Part shown: positions 40,645-50,656 of the stretch, one piece after another
Numbering within the stretch: the first letter of the stretch is position 1
How the letters are laid out: every line of letters starts with the position of its first letter
NCBI RefSeq assembly: GCF_007197995.1
Contig: NZ_VKKH01000011.1
Span: 1 to 50,656, forward strand
Source: Aliiglaciecola sp. M165
GTDB taxonomy: Bacteria > Pseudomonadota > Gammaproteobacteria > Enterobacterales > Alteromonadaceae
Reading direction: 5' to 3'
DNA length: 50,656 nucleotides
Notes under the pieces: generated by a model
What the model was told of the DNA's origin: nothing
The model's database searches: none
Seen by the model: the letters and a program-made list of their open reading frames with translations, nothing else
Made by a program: the position numbers and the translations under genes

Positions 40645-41973
40645 TTAGGACTTTAGCAGCCTAGCATAATAGAAACCATCCATTTGTTTTTCTCCAGGGA
40701 GAATTTGTCTTCCTGGTTGAGCGATGGTTTCTTTTTCCGAGAGTTTCAGCAGGCTAGCATCCGCATGGGAGGCTAGGAACTTGATAATCTGTTGGCTATT
40801 TTCTTCTGGAAGAATAGAGCAGGTAGCATAGACTAACACCCCACCGGGTTTAAGTAATTGCCACATTGTGTCTAACAGTTGCTGCTGAATACCCACAAGT
40901 ACGTCAATATCGGTATTTTTCCGCAGCCATTTAATATCCGGGTGCCGACGAATAACACCTGTTGCTGAGCAAGGTGCGTCGAGTAAAATGCGATCATATA
41001 GAACGCCGTCCCACCATGAGGCGCTATCATTGGCATCGGCAACGATCAGTTTCGCCTGGTGACCGAGTCTTTGCAGGTTTTCTTTGACTCTTACCATGCG
41101 GCTCTCATCTACGTCTAGCGCCGTGCAGTCGGCCAGTTTTGGTTGAGACTCAATGATATGACAGGTTTTTCCACCGGGAGCAGCGCAGCAGTCTAAAACG
41201 TGCTGCCCAGGTTGAGCATCTAAATATTCGGCAGCAAGTTGAGCCGCGCCATCTTGAACGGCAAATAGTCCATCGTCAAACCCTGGTAACGTCGTCACAT
41301 CAACACTTTTTGCTAGCCAAAGCCCTTGGCTATGTTCATCACTGAGTGTGAATTCAACCTTTTGTTGCTTTAGTAAGGTCTGGTAGTCAGATAACGATGT
41401 TTTAAGTCGATTTATGCGAAGCCAAATAGGAGGGCGTTGATTCATTTGCTCGTATAAGGATTCTTCACTTTCGGGATAGGCACTTTTTAGGAGTTTGTAC
41501 AGCCACTTGGGTAGCCCAGAGGCTATGTGTGGATCGGTGATAGGTTGCTGCTGTTTTTCTTGGCGAATAAAGTTGCGAAGCAAAGCATTGACTAAGCCTT
41601 TTAAGGATTGCGCCTGTAAAGCGGGTGCCGCAGCGACTGTTTCGGATACCGCAGCATGAGTTGAAACTCTACTAAAAGCTAACTGATAAAAACCAAGCAA
41701 TATGAGGTGTTCAACGACTTTAAAACGCTTCTTTAACGGTTTGTCGAGCATGTCTCGCAGCCAGCTTTGCAATAGCGGCAACTGGCGTAAGACGCCGTAG
41801 GTCATCTCTTGCATCCACGCCTTGTCTTTGTCTTGATACCTCGCTTGGAGAGCGGGCAAACATTCTCGCGCAGATTTTCCGTCTTCCAATATGCTGTACA
41901 GAACTCTCGCTGTATCTGCTCTTAGATTCGGTTTATGTTTTCCTTTCCCTTGGCTGGCTGGTTGAGATGTCAC
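40645..41973 (-). CDS. rsmB: 16S rRNA (cytosine967-C5)-methyltransferase RsmB
   Basis: RsmB methylates C967 of 16S rRNA with SAM. The 442-residue form starts at a GTG (41971-41973) that overlaps the fmt stop as GTGA; an ATG at 42000 would add nine residues and overlap fmt further. The N-terminal part is a NusB-like RNA-binding domain. SAM motif I is [13 protein letters not shown], motif IV carries [18 protein letters not shown] with one catalytic Cys, and [10 protein letters not shown] carries the other. Confidence 0.95.
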   Translation of the reverse strand: MTSQPASQGKGKHKPNLRADTARVLYSILEDGKSARECLPALQARYQDKDKAWMQEMTYGVLRQLPLLQSWLRDMLDKPLKKRFKVVEHLILLGFYQLAFSRVSTHAAVSETVAAAPALQAQSLKGLVNALLRNFIRQEKQQQPITDPHIASGLPKWLYKLLKSAYPESEESLYEQMNQRPPIWLRINRLKTSLSDYQTLLKQQKVEFTLSDEHSQGLWLAKSVDVTTLPGFDDGLFAVQDGAAQLAAEYLDAQPGQHVLDCCAAPGGKTCHIIESQPKLADCTALDVDESRMVRVKENLQRLGHQAKLIVADANDSASWWDGVLYDRILLDAPCSATGVIRRHPDIKWLRKNTDIDVLVGIQQQLLDTMWQLLKPGGVLVYATCSILPEENSQQIIKFLASHADASLLKLSEKETIAQPGRQILPGEKQMDGFYYARLLKS

Positions 41974-42926
41974 GATAAGACCTGACCAACGTTGAACCAT
42001 TCTTTGCGTGCATTTAGCACATCAGCAAAATCCATCGCTTTTTTACCTGGGATTTGAATACGAGTTAATTGTATAGCGCCTTGGACGGTGCTGATCAGTA
42101 ATCCTTGTTTGTTAGATTCGAGAATTTCTCCGGTATTTACATACTGTTTTTCAAGGTTTACACAGTTTGCCTGCCAAACTTTAATAGCAATAGGCTCGTC
42201 TTTAACCTGCAGTTCAAAATAAGCGACCGGCCAAGGGTTAAAGGCACGAATATTTCTTTCCAATTGCTCGGCCCGCAAAGACCAATCCATTTTTGCTTCT
42301 TGCTTTGATAGTTTTTTAGCGTAGTTGGCCAGCTCGTCGTTTTGTGCTTCTGGACTCAGGGATTCGATATTTTCTAAGCAAGATAACAAGGCTTCTGGGC
42401 CTGTTATGGCCAATTTTGCATACAAGGTTGCGCTATTGTCGTTTTCTGCAATGGGGATGCTTTTTTTCAGCAACATCGCTCCTGTATCCAAGCCTGCGTC
42501 CATTTGCATAATCGTCACGCCGGTTTCCTGATCGCCCGCCCAAATTGAGCGTTGGATAGGCGCCGCACCCCGCCATCTGGGCAATAAAGACCCGTGGACA
42601 TTCCAACACCCTAGTTTTGGCGTGTCCAACACAACCTGCGGCAGTATTAAGCCATAAGCGACAACAATCATTAGGTCTGCAGTGAGGGTTTCTAGTTGCT
42701 GTTGGGCAAAATCATCGCGAAAGGATTCTGGTTGATAAACAGGTATTTCGTGTTCTAGTGCTATTTGTTTGACCGGGCTTGCTTGGAGCTTTTTGCCTCT
42801 ACCTGCAGGTCGATCAGGTTGACTGTAAACGGCAATGACATTGTGAGGTGAATTGAGCAGCGCCTGCAGATGCAGGGCCGCGAATTCGGGTGTTCCTGCA
42901 AATACGATATTTAGAGGTGTCGTCAA
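41970..42926 (-). CDS. fmt: Methionyl-tRNA formyltransferase
   Basis: Fmt formylates initiator Met-tRNA with 10-formyltetrahydrofolate. In the 318 residues the catalytic site region [20 protein letters not shown] lies near 108-127, with the following [16 protein letters not shown] segment. The C-terminal OB-like tRNA-binding domain spans about 210-318. It is 20 bases after def and coupled to rsmB by a GTGA overlap. Confidence 0.97.
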   Translation of the reverse strand: MTTPLNIVFAGTPEFAALHLQALLNSPHNVIAVYSQPDRPAGRGKKLQASPVKQIALEHEIPVYQPESFRDDFAQQQLETLTADLMIVVAYGLILPQVVLDTPKLGCWNVHGSLLPRWRGAAPIQRSIWAGDQETGVTIMQMDAGLDTGAMLLKKSIPIAENDNSATLYAKLAITGPEALLSCLENIESLSPEAQNDELANYAKKLSKQEAKMDWSLRAEQLERNIRAFNPWPVAYFELQVKDEPIAIKVWQANCVNLEKQYVNTGEILESNKQGLLISTVQGAIQLTRIQIPGKKAMDFADVLNARKEWFNVGQVLS

Positions 42927-42946
42927 AGAAAGAGTCCTTAGTTCGT

Positions 42947-43459
42947 TCAGGAGGCGCGGGCGGCGAGTCGGGCTTCTTTTTCTAGCTTGCTACGAATGCG
43001 TTGTCGTTTGAGAGGTGACAAATAGTCGACAAATAACTTACCTTTTAAGTGATCCAATTCGTGTTGGATACAGATTGCCAGTAGACCATCCGCGTCTAAA
43101 GTGAATTCTTCACCATTTTTATCTAGCGCTTTGACTTTGACATGCTCAGCACGTTCCACTTTCGCGTAATTGTTTGGCACTGACAAACAGCCTTCTTCAC
43201 TAATGGTTTTACCATCCATTTCGATGATTTCTGGATTGATAAACACCAAGGGGTTGCTTTGATCTTCCGACACATCCATAACTACCACGCGTTTGTGCAC
43301 ATTAATTTGCGTAGCGGCCAAACCGATACCGTTTTCGTCACGCATGGTGTCGAACATATCCTCAACTAGTTGTTTAACATCCGCATCCACCACATCGACA
43401 GCTTTAGCGACTGTGCGCAGGCGTTCATCGGGAAATCTTAATACATTTAAAATGGCCAT
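42947..43459 (-). CDS. def: Peptide deformylase
   Basis: Def removes the N-formyl group from new proteins using a ferrous ion. All three motifs are intact in 170 residues: GIGLAATQ near 43-50, EEGCLSVP near 88-95 with the metal-binding Cys, and QHELDHLKG near 132-140 with two metal-binding His and the catalytic Glu. It is the first gene of the operon, divergent from the lysM gene across about 210 bases. Confidence 0.97.
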   Translation of the reverse strand: MAILNVLRFPDERLRTVAKAVDVVDADVKQLVEDMFDTMRDENGIGLAATQINVHKRVVVMDVSEDQSNPLVFINPEIIEMDGKTISEEGCLSVPNNYAKVERAEHVKVKALDKNGEEFTLDADGLLAICIQHELDHLKGKLFVDYLSPLKRQRIRSKLEKEARLAARAS

Positions 43460-43671
43460 TTTGTTCTTCAGCTACACTATACTCACATGACAAAGGGCGA
43501 ACTCGACTAAAAACTCGACCCAAGGTCAGTATTAATTACTATACGGTTCAATAAAATATGCTATTGAATCATTGACGGCGCTATTCTAGCCTAAATAGAT
43601 ATAAAGTTCGATCAAGCTTTATCAAGGGTAGGTCGATACTAAACTACTATGCACGGCGTAAAGAGGAAGGC

Positions 43672-44745
43672 ATGGGCAATAAACTTATTAAATTTTTAGC
43701 GATACTAGTACTTGTGCCACTGGTAGCGATTGCTGATGTCATTAATATCAAGCAGACGGCTCCTGAAGTGTATGTCGTTAAAAAAGGCGACACGCTTTGG
43801 GATATTTCCACCATGTACCTTGACAAACCTTGGTTATGGCCGGAACTTTGGCGCAACAATGTGCACATCAATAACCCGCATTTGATTTACCCGGGAGACG
43901 AACTGCGCCTCAGATATAACGAACAGGGTGAACCTGTACTAGAGGTTGTTCGCGAAGAACCCAAGGCCGAGATAAAACTCTCACCGCAAGGCAGGATGGA
44001 ACGCAAAGCCAGAGCGCCGATCCCAGCGTTACCTTGGTCTGTCATTCAGCCCTACGTTGAAAACAGTCATATCATGCAGGATGAGGAATATGGGCGATTA
44101 CCCCGTTTACTAGGCAACCAAAATGGTTCAGTGAGGTTTGCCAGCGGTGACATTGTGCTGAGCAAAGCAAACCGCAGAACACCGGAACATTACAATGTCA
44201 TTCGCAAACAAAATGAGATTTATGATCAGTATGACAACTTACTTGGTATTCAAATTCGTCATGTTGCAGATGCCCAACCGTTGCCAAGTGAAGTTGAAAA
44301 TCAACACTTAGTTGAAGTGCAGCAAGCAAACTTCGAAGTCAAACGGGGCGACAAACTGCTGCCTGCAGTATCAACAGAATTCGAAAGCTTAGAGCTGCAC
44401 CCTGCTACCCGCCAGCGTGGTCAAATTGTTGATAGCCTTGAGCAACACCGACTATTGGGTAAGTACAATGTTGTGGTGTTAGATTTGGGCGAGCGCGAAG
44501 TTAAGCCGGGTGCGGTAATGGGAATTTACCTGCAAGGTCCGGTTATTTACGATAGTGAAAATCCTAAATACGACGCGGAAAATAACTTTGTACAAAGTGC
44601 GTTTGATGGCGCGGATGAAGTTCAGCAGCCGGCTCTGAAAGTAGGTGAATTGGTTGTGTTTAAAGTGTTTGAAAAAGCGAGCTATGCACTCATTACACAA
44701 TCCAAACAAGTGATTAAACAAGGCGCTATAGTTGCGAGACCTTAA
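43672..44745 (+). CDS. LysM-domain secreted protein
   Basis: The 357-residue protein has a signal peptide (about 1-21, LAILVLVPLVAIA). The LysM peptidoglycan-binding domain at about 33-80 includes YVVKKGDTLWDISTMYL and NPHLIYPGDELRL. The remaining 270 residues resemble the uncharacterised C-terminal region of LysM proteins encoded before dprA in many gammaproteobacteria. The most likely role is cell-wall-associated and periplasmic; enzymatic activity is not evident. It is 30 bases upstream of dprA and probably heads that operon. Confidence 0.9.
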   Translation: MGNKLIKFLAILVLVPLVAIADVINIKQTAPEVYVVKKGDTLWDISTMYLDKPWLWPELWRNNVHINNPHLIYPGDELRLRYNEQGEPVLEVVREEPKAEIKLSPQGRMERKARAPIPALPWSVIQPYVENSHIMQDEEYGRLPRLLGNQNGSVRFASGDIVLSKANRRTPEHYNVIRKQNEIYDQYDNLLGIQIRHVADAQPLPSEVENQHLVEVQQANFEVKRGDKLLPAVSTEFESLELHPATRQRGQIVDSLEQHRLLGKYNVVVLDLGEREVKPGAVMGIYLQGPVIYDSENPKYDAENNFVQSAFDGADEVQQPALKVGELVVFKVFEKASYALITQSKQVIKQGAIVARP

Positions 44746-44775
44746 ATTTGGATAACTGACAAAAAAGGAATATGC

Positions 44776-45936
44776 ATGGCACAGGATGTGCTCACCGATT
44801 GCAACGACAGTGACAAAGCTAATGAGTCAGATGGATCAAAATTGATTGATTGGCTGAGAATTCAGCTTATTCCTCAACTAGGACCTGCCACATTAACCAC
44901 GTTGTTAGAAAGCACCTCTATTCCTGCTACAGATTTGCTTTCACTTCCGCCGAGAGAATTGAGATCCCTAGGTTTTAAAGACCACCAAATCAATGCCATT
45001 GAACGGCCCAATTGGCAGCTAATTGACACCCAACTTGCATGGCTCACAAAAGGTGAAAATCGCTTTGCCCTGCATCTAAAAAACGAAAACTATCCTTATT
45101 TATTGCAACAAATTTCCAGTCCACCTTTTGTAATTTTTGGCATTGGGGACAGGTCAATTCTTAATAGCTTACAACTCGCAATTGTCGGGAGCCGCAATCC
45201 GACACAAACAGGAAAACGTATTTGTTCTGAGCTGGCCCATGATGTTGCCGCTCAAGGTATGAGTGTTACTAGCGGTCTGGCGTTGGGCATTGATGCCTGC
45301 GCACACAATGCAGCTTTGAGCGCCAATGGTCGTACGATTGCGGTTCTGGGTAGTGGACTGAATAATATCTACCCGAAACGCAATGTCTCACTAGCAGATC
45401 ATATAGTCGATCAAGGCGGATTGTTAATTTCTGAGTTTTTTGTCAACACACCTCCCAAAGCTGAACATTTTCCCCGAAGAAATAGAATTGTAAGCGGGCT
45501 TTCTCATGGAGTGCTGGTGGTTGAAGCTGCTGTGAGAAGCGGTTCGTTGATCACCGCCAAATATGCGCTTGAGCAGAATCGTGAAGTCTTCGCTGTCCCT
45601 GGAAGTGCACTGAACCCACTTAGTGCTGGGTGTCATCATTTGATCAAACAAGGGGCTAAGCTCGTAGAAACTTATAACGATATATTAGAGGAATTTCAGA
45701 ACGTTAGTTCTTTTGACTCTGGGGCATGTGTAAGAAACTTGCAAAAAAGTCCATGTGAAAGCTTGGCAACAGCACAATTGTTAGATAGTGTAGATTATGA
45801 CGTTACCGCGTTAGACGTCATTATACAGCGCAGCAATCTGCCGATTAAAGAAGTATTGGCGCAATTATTACAATATGAGTTGCGAGGTTTAGTAGCCACT
45901 GTTTCCGGTGGTTACGTCAAACTGAGGGGAAAATAA
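44776..45936 (+). CDS. dprA: DNA-processing protein DprA (Smf)
   Basis: DprA binds incoming single-stranded DNA and loads RecA during natural transformation. The 386 residues comprise an N-terminal SAM-like region (about 20-80), the Rossmann core and a C-terminal winged-helix-like domain (about 310-380). The core has [13 protein letters not shown] near 138, [13 protein letters not shown] near 169, [12 protein letters not shown] near 195, and [21 protein letters not shown] near 236. It abuts smg with a one-base gap. Confidence 0.95.
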   Translation: MAQDVLTDCNDSDKANESDGSKLIDWLRIQLIPQLGPATLTTLLESTSIPATDLLSLPPRELRSLGFKDHQINAIERPNWQLIDTQLAWLTKGENRFALHLKNENYPYLLQQISSPPFVIFGIGDRSILNSLQLAIVGSRNPTQTGKRICSELAHDVAAQGMSVTSGLALGIDACAHNAALSANGRTIAVLGSGLNNIYPKRNVSLADHIVDQGGLLISEFFVNTPPKAEHFPRRNRIVSGLSHGVLVVEAAVRSGSLITAKYALEQNREVFAVPGSALNPLSAGCHHLIKQGAKLVETYNDILEEFQNVSSFDSGACVRNLQKSPCESLATAQLLDSVDYDVTALDVIIQRSNLPIKEVLAQLLQYELRGLVATVSGGYVKLRGK

Positions 45937-45937
45937 T

Positions 45938-46414
45938 ATGTTCGATATCCTCATGTATCTTTTCGAAAATTTCATTCACAGTGAAACAGAAATTCGTGTC
46001 GATCAAGATGAATTGACCGACGAGCTCGTGCGTGCCGGATTTCATCACGACGAAATATACAAAGCGCTTTCATGGCTAGAAAAACTCGCCGCATTGCAAG
46101 AAACCGATATTAACCCCTATTTTGTTAAATCCGGTAACTCGCTTGTTAACCGTATCTATACCCAAGAGGAAGAAATGCGGTTAGATGTGCAATGCCGTGG
46201 GTTTTTGATGTTTTTAGAGCAAATTAATGTGCTGGATTCTGCAACCAGAGAGATGGTCGTGGACAGAGTCATGGAAATTGATTCCAAAGAATTTTGCCTC
46301 GAGGATCTTAAGTGGGTGGTTTTAATGGTGCTCTTTAATGTGCCCGGCAAAGAAAACGCTTACGCACAAATGGAAGATCTTTTGTTTGATGAACAAGAAG
46401 GCCCGCTGCATTAA
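45938..46414 (+). CDS. smg: Smg family protein (DUF494)
   Basis: Smg is a small cytoplasmic protein of unknown function, nearly always encoded next to dprA. The 158 residues start with [19 protein letters not shown], carry the [22 protein letters not shown] segment and end in [29 protein letters not shown] (split here as [11 protein letters not shown] and [16 protein letters not shown]). All three are typical of the family. Confidence 0.94.
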   Translation: MFDILMYLFENFIHSETEIRVDQDELTDELVRAGFHHDEIYKALSWLEKLAALQETDINPYFVKSGNSLVNRIYTQEEEMRLDVQCRGFLMFLEQINVLDSATREMVVDRVMEIDSKEFCLEDLKWVVLMVLFNVPGKENAYAQMEDLLFDEQEGPLH

Positions 46415-46477
46415 ACACAAAAAAGATTTGGCGCTAGTGTTCATCTGGCGCCCACATCTATCTTTGGGGCTTAGGCA

Positions 46478-47050
46478 ATGAGCAAAATAGATCATTCACT
46501 GTTTGCGGCTCATGAACATGCGTTAGAAGGTAATTTTGGTGAGTGCCCAGAATGTAATGGAAAACTCGCTGTCAGACGAGGTAAAACTGGCGCTTTTCTT
46601 GGTTGTGAGCATTACCCATCATGCCACTTCTCTAAACCACTCCATGACAATCATACCGAAGAAATCAAGCAAATAGAGGGATCTGAATGCCCGGATTGCG
46701 GAAAAGTTTTGTCGATCAAAAAGGGGCGTTATGGGTTGTTTATAGGATGTTCTGGATTTCCCGACTGCCATCATATTGAAGGGGTAAAACAACAAACAGA
46801 TGTTCATGTGCACTGCCCTAAGTGTGCCACAGGGAAGCTCATACAACGCACAAACAAATACGGTAAAACATTTTATTCCTGTGACGCTTACCCTAAATGC
46901 AAATATTTGCTCAATCACAAACCTGTCGCGAAAAGCTGCCCTAAGTGCCATTGGGCAGTGATGGTAGAAAAACAAAAGGGTGAACAAAGAATTTTTCAAT
47001 GTCCGCAAAAAAACTGCCTAACGTCGGTTAGTGACGAAGCCCAAAGCTGA
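46478..47050 (+). CDS. Topoisomerase-type C4 zinc-finger protein (YrdD-like)
   Basis: The 190-residue protein consists mainly of four Cys4 zinc ribbons like those at the C-terminus of topoisomerase I. The cysteine pairs are CPEC...GCEHYPSC, CPDC...GCSGFPDC, CPKC...SCDAYPKC and CPKC...QCPQKNC. There is no catalytic topoisomerase domain. E. coli YrdD has the same make-up and position; it probably binds nucleic acid. The 63-base gap after smg contains a small GGCGC hairpin. Confidence 0.92.
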   Translation: MSKIDHSLFAAHEHALEGNFGECPECNGKLAVRRGKTGAFLGCEHYPSCHFSKPLHDNHTEEIKQIEGSECPDCGKVLSIKKGRYGLFIGCSGFPDCHHIEGVKQQTDVHVHCPKCATGKLIQRTNKYGKTFYSCDAYPKCKYLLNHKPVAKSCPKCHWAVMVEKQKGEQRIFQCPQKNCLTSVSDEAQS

Positions 47051-47109
47051 CTTCCCAGTCCATTCATTATCTATTACACTTGCCTGCCAATTTAACCTCG
47101 GAACCAGTT

Positions 47110-47673
47110 ATGATTTTGGATGCAAATTCAGCGCAGCTAGTGGATGCATTTATCCGCGGTCAAGTACTGGCCTATCCCACAGAAGCTGTGTTTGGTTTAG
47201 GCTGTGATCCGCTAAATGAAAAAGCGGTCATGCAAATCCTTAATTTAAAAAACAGGCCTTTGGAGAAGGGTGTCATCCTTATTGCGTCCAATATGTCTCA
47301 GCTACTTCCGTTTGCCGACTTCAGCCAATTGGATGATAAGGTTAGAGGTATGGTGGATAAATCTTGGCCTGGCCCTAATACCTGGTTAATCCCAAAATCA
47401 CCGTCGACTCCAGATTTTCTTACAGGAGGGAGTGAACTTATTGCCGTTCGTGTAAGCGCGCACCCCGTCATAAAGACGTTGTGTGAAAATTTTAACAGTG
47501 CATTGGTCTCAACCAGTGCTAATCTAAGTGGCGAAGAACCTGCAAGGACACAATCTCAAATAATTGATAAGTTTGGCGATCAAGTTGTTTGTGTTGAAGG
47601 GGAAGTCGGACAACAAGCCAATCCAAGCCAAATTCGGCACGGAATAACTGGCGAAATCATTAGAGCGAGCTAA
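47110..47673 (+). CDS. tsaC: Threonylcarbamoyl-AMP synthase TsaC
   Basis: TsaC makes threonylcarbamoyl-adenylate from threonine, bicarbonate and ATP, the first step of t6A37 tRNA modification. From the ATG at 47110 it has 187 residues; an upstream TTG (47080) would add ten with little resemblance to the family. YPTEAVFGLGCDP near 24, KNRPLEKGVILIA near 49, WPGPNTWLIPK near 89 and STSANLSGEEPARTQ near 137 are the YrdC-fold signatures. hemF follows after three bases. Confidence 0.95.
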   Translation: MILDANSAQLVDAFIRGQVLAYPTEAVFGLGCDPLNEKAVMQILNLKNRPLEKGVILIASNMSQLLPFADFSQLDDKVRGMVDKSWPGPNTWLIPKSPSTPDFLTGGSELIAVRVSAHPVIKTLCENFNSALVSTSANLSGEEPARTQSQIIDKFGDQVVCVEGEVGQQANPSQIRHGITGEIIRAS

Positions 47674-47676
47674 TAA

Positions 47677-49452
<1,776 letters not shown>

Positions 49453-49456
<4 letters not shown>

Positions 49457-49695
49457 ATCAACACATTCAAGTAATTGATGGATTCGACTACATTGAAGAG
49501 AAATCAGCCTTAAAAATCCAAAGTATCGCAGGCGGCGCATTAATAAATTGCTATGTCATGGGAATCAATTGCGTCGATTCGGAAAAGGTTTATCAAGCGT
49601 TGCAATTTGATATTGAAGAAAAGATTACCGAATTAATAGAAAATGAAGATTTCAATTCTCAAGGTGAAATTGAAATCTCCGTTTCGCAGTTATAG
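49453..49695 (+). CDS. DUF1488 family protein (YrdB-like position)
   Basis: The 80-residue protein begins at a TTG (49453-49455) that overlaps the aroE stop as TTGA, with GAGAG about eight bases before it. A longer frame from 49396 is an overlap artefact. IQSIAGGALINCYVMGINCV fits the small DUF1488 proteins found after aroE in related genomes, and an acidic C-terminal helix follows. Function unknown. It is convergent with the next gene, seven bases away. Confidence 0.8.
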
Positions 49696-49702
49696 TCTTG
49701 CG

Positions 49703-50233
49703 CTACTCTGCGAGATATTCATCTTTGGTCACTAAGTAGTTATCAGCAGAGGTTTTTAAAAAAGCAATTTCTTGTTCATTTAATTTTCTTGCCTGTTTCG
49801 CCGGACTTCCTACATATAAGAAACCACTTTTAAGTGTTTTATTGGGTGGAACCAGGCACCCAGCACCAACAAAGACATCATCTTCTACTACCGCACCGTC
49901 CATTATAATGGCACCCATACCAACTAAAATACGATTGCCTAATGTGCAGCCATGTAACATGCATTTATGTCCAATGGTCACATCGTCGCCGATAACAAGT
50001 GGATAACCATTGGGATTAGACTGGCTACTTCTTGTTACATGTAACATGGTGGCATCTTGAATGTTGGTTCTGTTGCCTATTCTCATCGTGTTAACGTCAC
50101 CACGAGCAACAACCAGCGGCCATATACTTACATCATTGCCACATTGGATGTCACCAATCCATATTGCACTTTCATCTATGTAACAGTTCGACCCAAATGT
50201 GGGATCTATACCTTTAAACGAACGTATCGACAT
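49703..50233 (-). CDS. Gamma-carbonic-anhydrase-like hexapeptide-repeat protein (YrdA family)
   Basis: The 176-residue left-handed beta-helix protein has the three likely metal-binding histidines in MLHVT, IGHKCMLHGC (two) and the usual RGDVNTMRIGNRTNIQD loop. YrdA-type proteins resemble gamma-carbonic anhydrases, but activity is often not shown. A C-terminal helix packs against the coil. Its position between aroE and an rRNA operon is the same as in E. coli. Confidence 0.93.
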   Translation of the reverse strand: MSIRSFKGIDPTFGSNCYIDESAIWIGDIQCGNDVSIWPLVVARGDVNTMRIGNRTNIQDATMLHVTRSSQSNPNGYPLVIGDDVTIGHKCMLHGCTLGNRILVGMGAIIMDGAVVEDDVFVGAGCLVPPNKTLKSGFLYVGSPAKQARKLNEQEIAFLKTSADNYLVTKDEYLAE

Positions 50234-50347
50234 TATTTACTACCCGTCAACTTTTATGTATTCAGACAAATATAACGTTGCTAATGGGCAGATACCAATC
50301 AAATTGACCGTTTAATGTTCATTCAAACAATTTTTTTAATTAAAGCC

Positions 50348-50375
50348 TTGATCTTAGAAAGGGGGTCTGTAGAAT
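50348..50375 (+). promoter_or_regulatory. rRNA operon promoter P1
   Basis: TTGATC (50348-50353), a 16-base spacer and TAGAAT (50370-50375) are followed by the GC-rich discriminator GCGCGCTCGCTTC typical of stringently controlled promoters. The upstream stretch 50320-50345 is A/T-tract-rich like an UP element. Confidence 0.75.
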
Positions 50376-50523
50376 GCGCGCTCGCTTCAGGGAGTTCTTA
50401 CAAGAACACTCGTTCACAAAAAGCTCAGATGAGCATTTTGTGACATTGCTGTAAAGCAAGTGTGAAGCGGGATGCAGCCGGTTGGTGATTTGAAAAAAGT
50501 TTCAAATAAACAGCACAAAATGG

Positions 50524-50551
50524 TTGACAACATCCAAGGGGCGTGTAGAAT
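50524..50551 (+). promoter_or_regulatory. rRNA operon promoter P2
   Basis: A perfect TTGACA (50524-50529), a 16-base spacer and TAGAAT (50546-50551) are followed by the GC-rich discriminator TCGCGTCCCGCTTG. It lies 176 bases after P1 and shares its -10 element. The 16S gene itself is not in the window: nothing from 50560 to the end reads as 16S sequence. Confidence 0.82.
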
Positions 50552-50656
50552 TCGCGTCCCGCTTGAGAGAGGCTTAGGCCAAATCAAGCAAAGGTGAAAA
50601 CCAAGTTTGTCGCAACCGACGTCATGTTATGACAGTCACCTTGCGCAAACGTCGCC

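Overview
The window is a chromosomal segment around the replication origin of a gammaproteobacterium, most likely from the Alteromonadales (inference). Five things point that way. The parB-parA-rsmG-mnmG and rpmH-dnaA-dnaN-recF-gyrB blocks sit on either side of the origin. The polA-spf-engB-yihI neighbourhood carries a Spot 42 RNA, which is known mainly from Enterobacterales, Vibrionales, Alteromonadales and relatives. A dnaT-dnaC helicase-loader pair is present. The fmt-def-dprA-smg-tsaC-hemF-aroE block leads into a ribosomal RNA promoter. Base composition is moderately AT-leaning throughout. There is no sign of a phage, plasmid, insertion sequence or CRISPR array.

Layout. (1) 1-4571, minus strand: parB, parA, rsmG, mnmG, read away from the origin. 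(2) 4600-5040: an E. coli-type oriC with about a dozen GATC sites, an AT-rich stretch and a cluster of DnaA boxes. (3) 5280-7317, plus strand: a class I HMG-CoA reductase and a DUF4097-type repeat protein, flanked by copies of a small dispersed repeat. (4) 7598-11471, minus strand: a compact yajQ-mnmE-mioC-dnaT-dnaC run, which puts helicase-loader genes beside the origin. (5) 11583-14123, minus strand: rpmH-rnpA-yidD-yidC. (6) 14707-20812, plus strand: dnaA-dnaN-recF-gyrB, with two exact parS sites inside recF. (7) 20892-27857: an unrecognised gene, a TonB-dependent receptor, a lipoprotein, glyS-glyQ and tag. (8) 27939-33998: DUF2489-yihI, a short unexplained unit, cytochrome c4, engB, the Spot 42 RNA and polA. 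(9) 34836-39142: a TetR regulator, trkH, a TraT-like lipoprotein, a tyrosine-rich secreted protein and a DUF2780 protein. (10) 39232-43459, minus strand: def-fmt-rsmB-trkA. (11) 43672-49695, plus strand: lysM gene, dprA, smg, a zinc-finger gene, tsaC, hemF, aroE and a DUF1488 gene, then a minus-strand gamma-carbonic-anhydrase-like gene. (12) 50348-50656: tandem strong promoters of an rRNA operon whose 16S gene lies just beyond the window.

Most genes are housekeeping: replication initiation and elongation, chromosome partition, tRNA and rRNA modification, translation, membrane insertion and potassium uptake. The noteworthy parts are regulatory or structural. They are the parS sites in recF, the oriC, the shortened Spot 42, DnaA boxes in front of polA, the dispersed hairpin repeat family next to the origin, and an HMG-CoA reductase with no other mevalonate gene in view. 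All calls rest on reading the sequence and on remembered family features; no database search was run.
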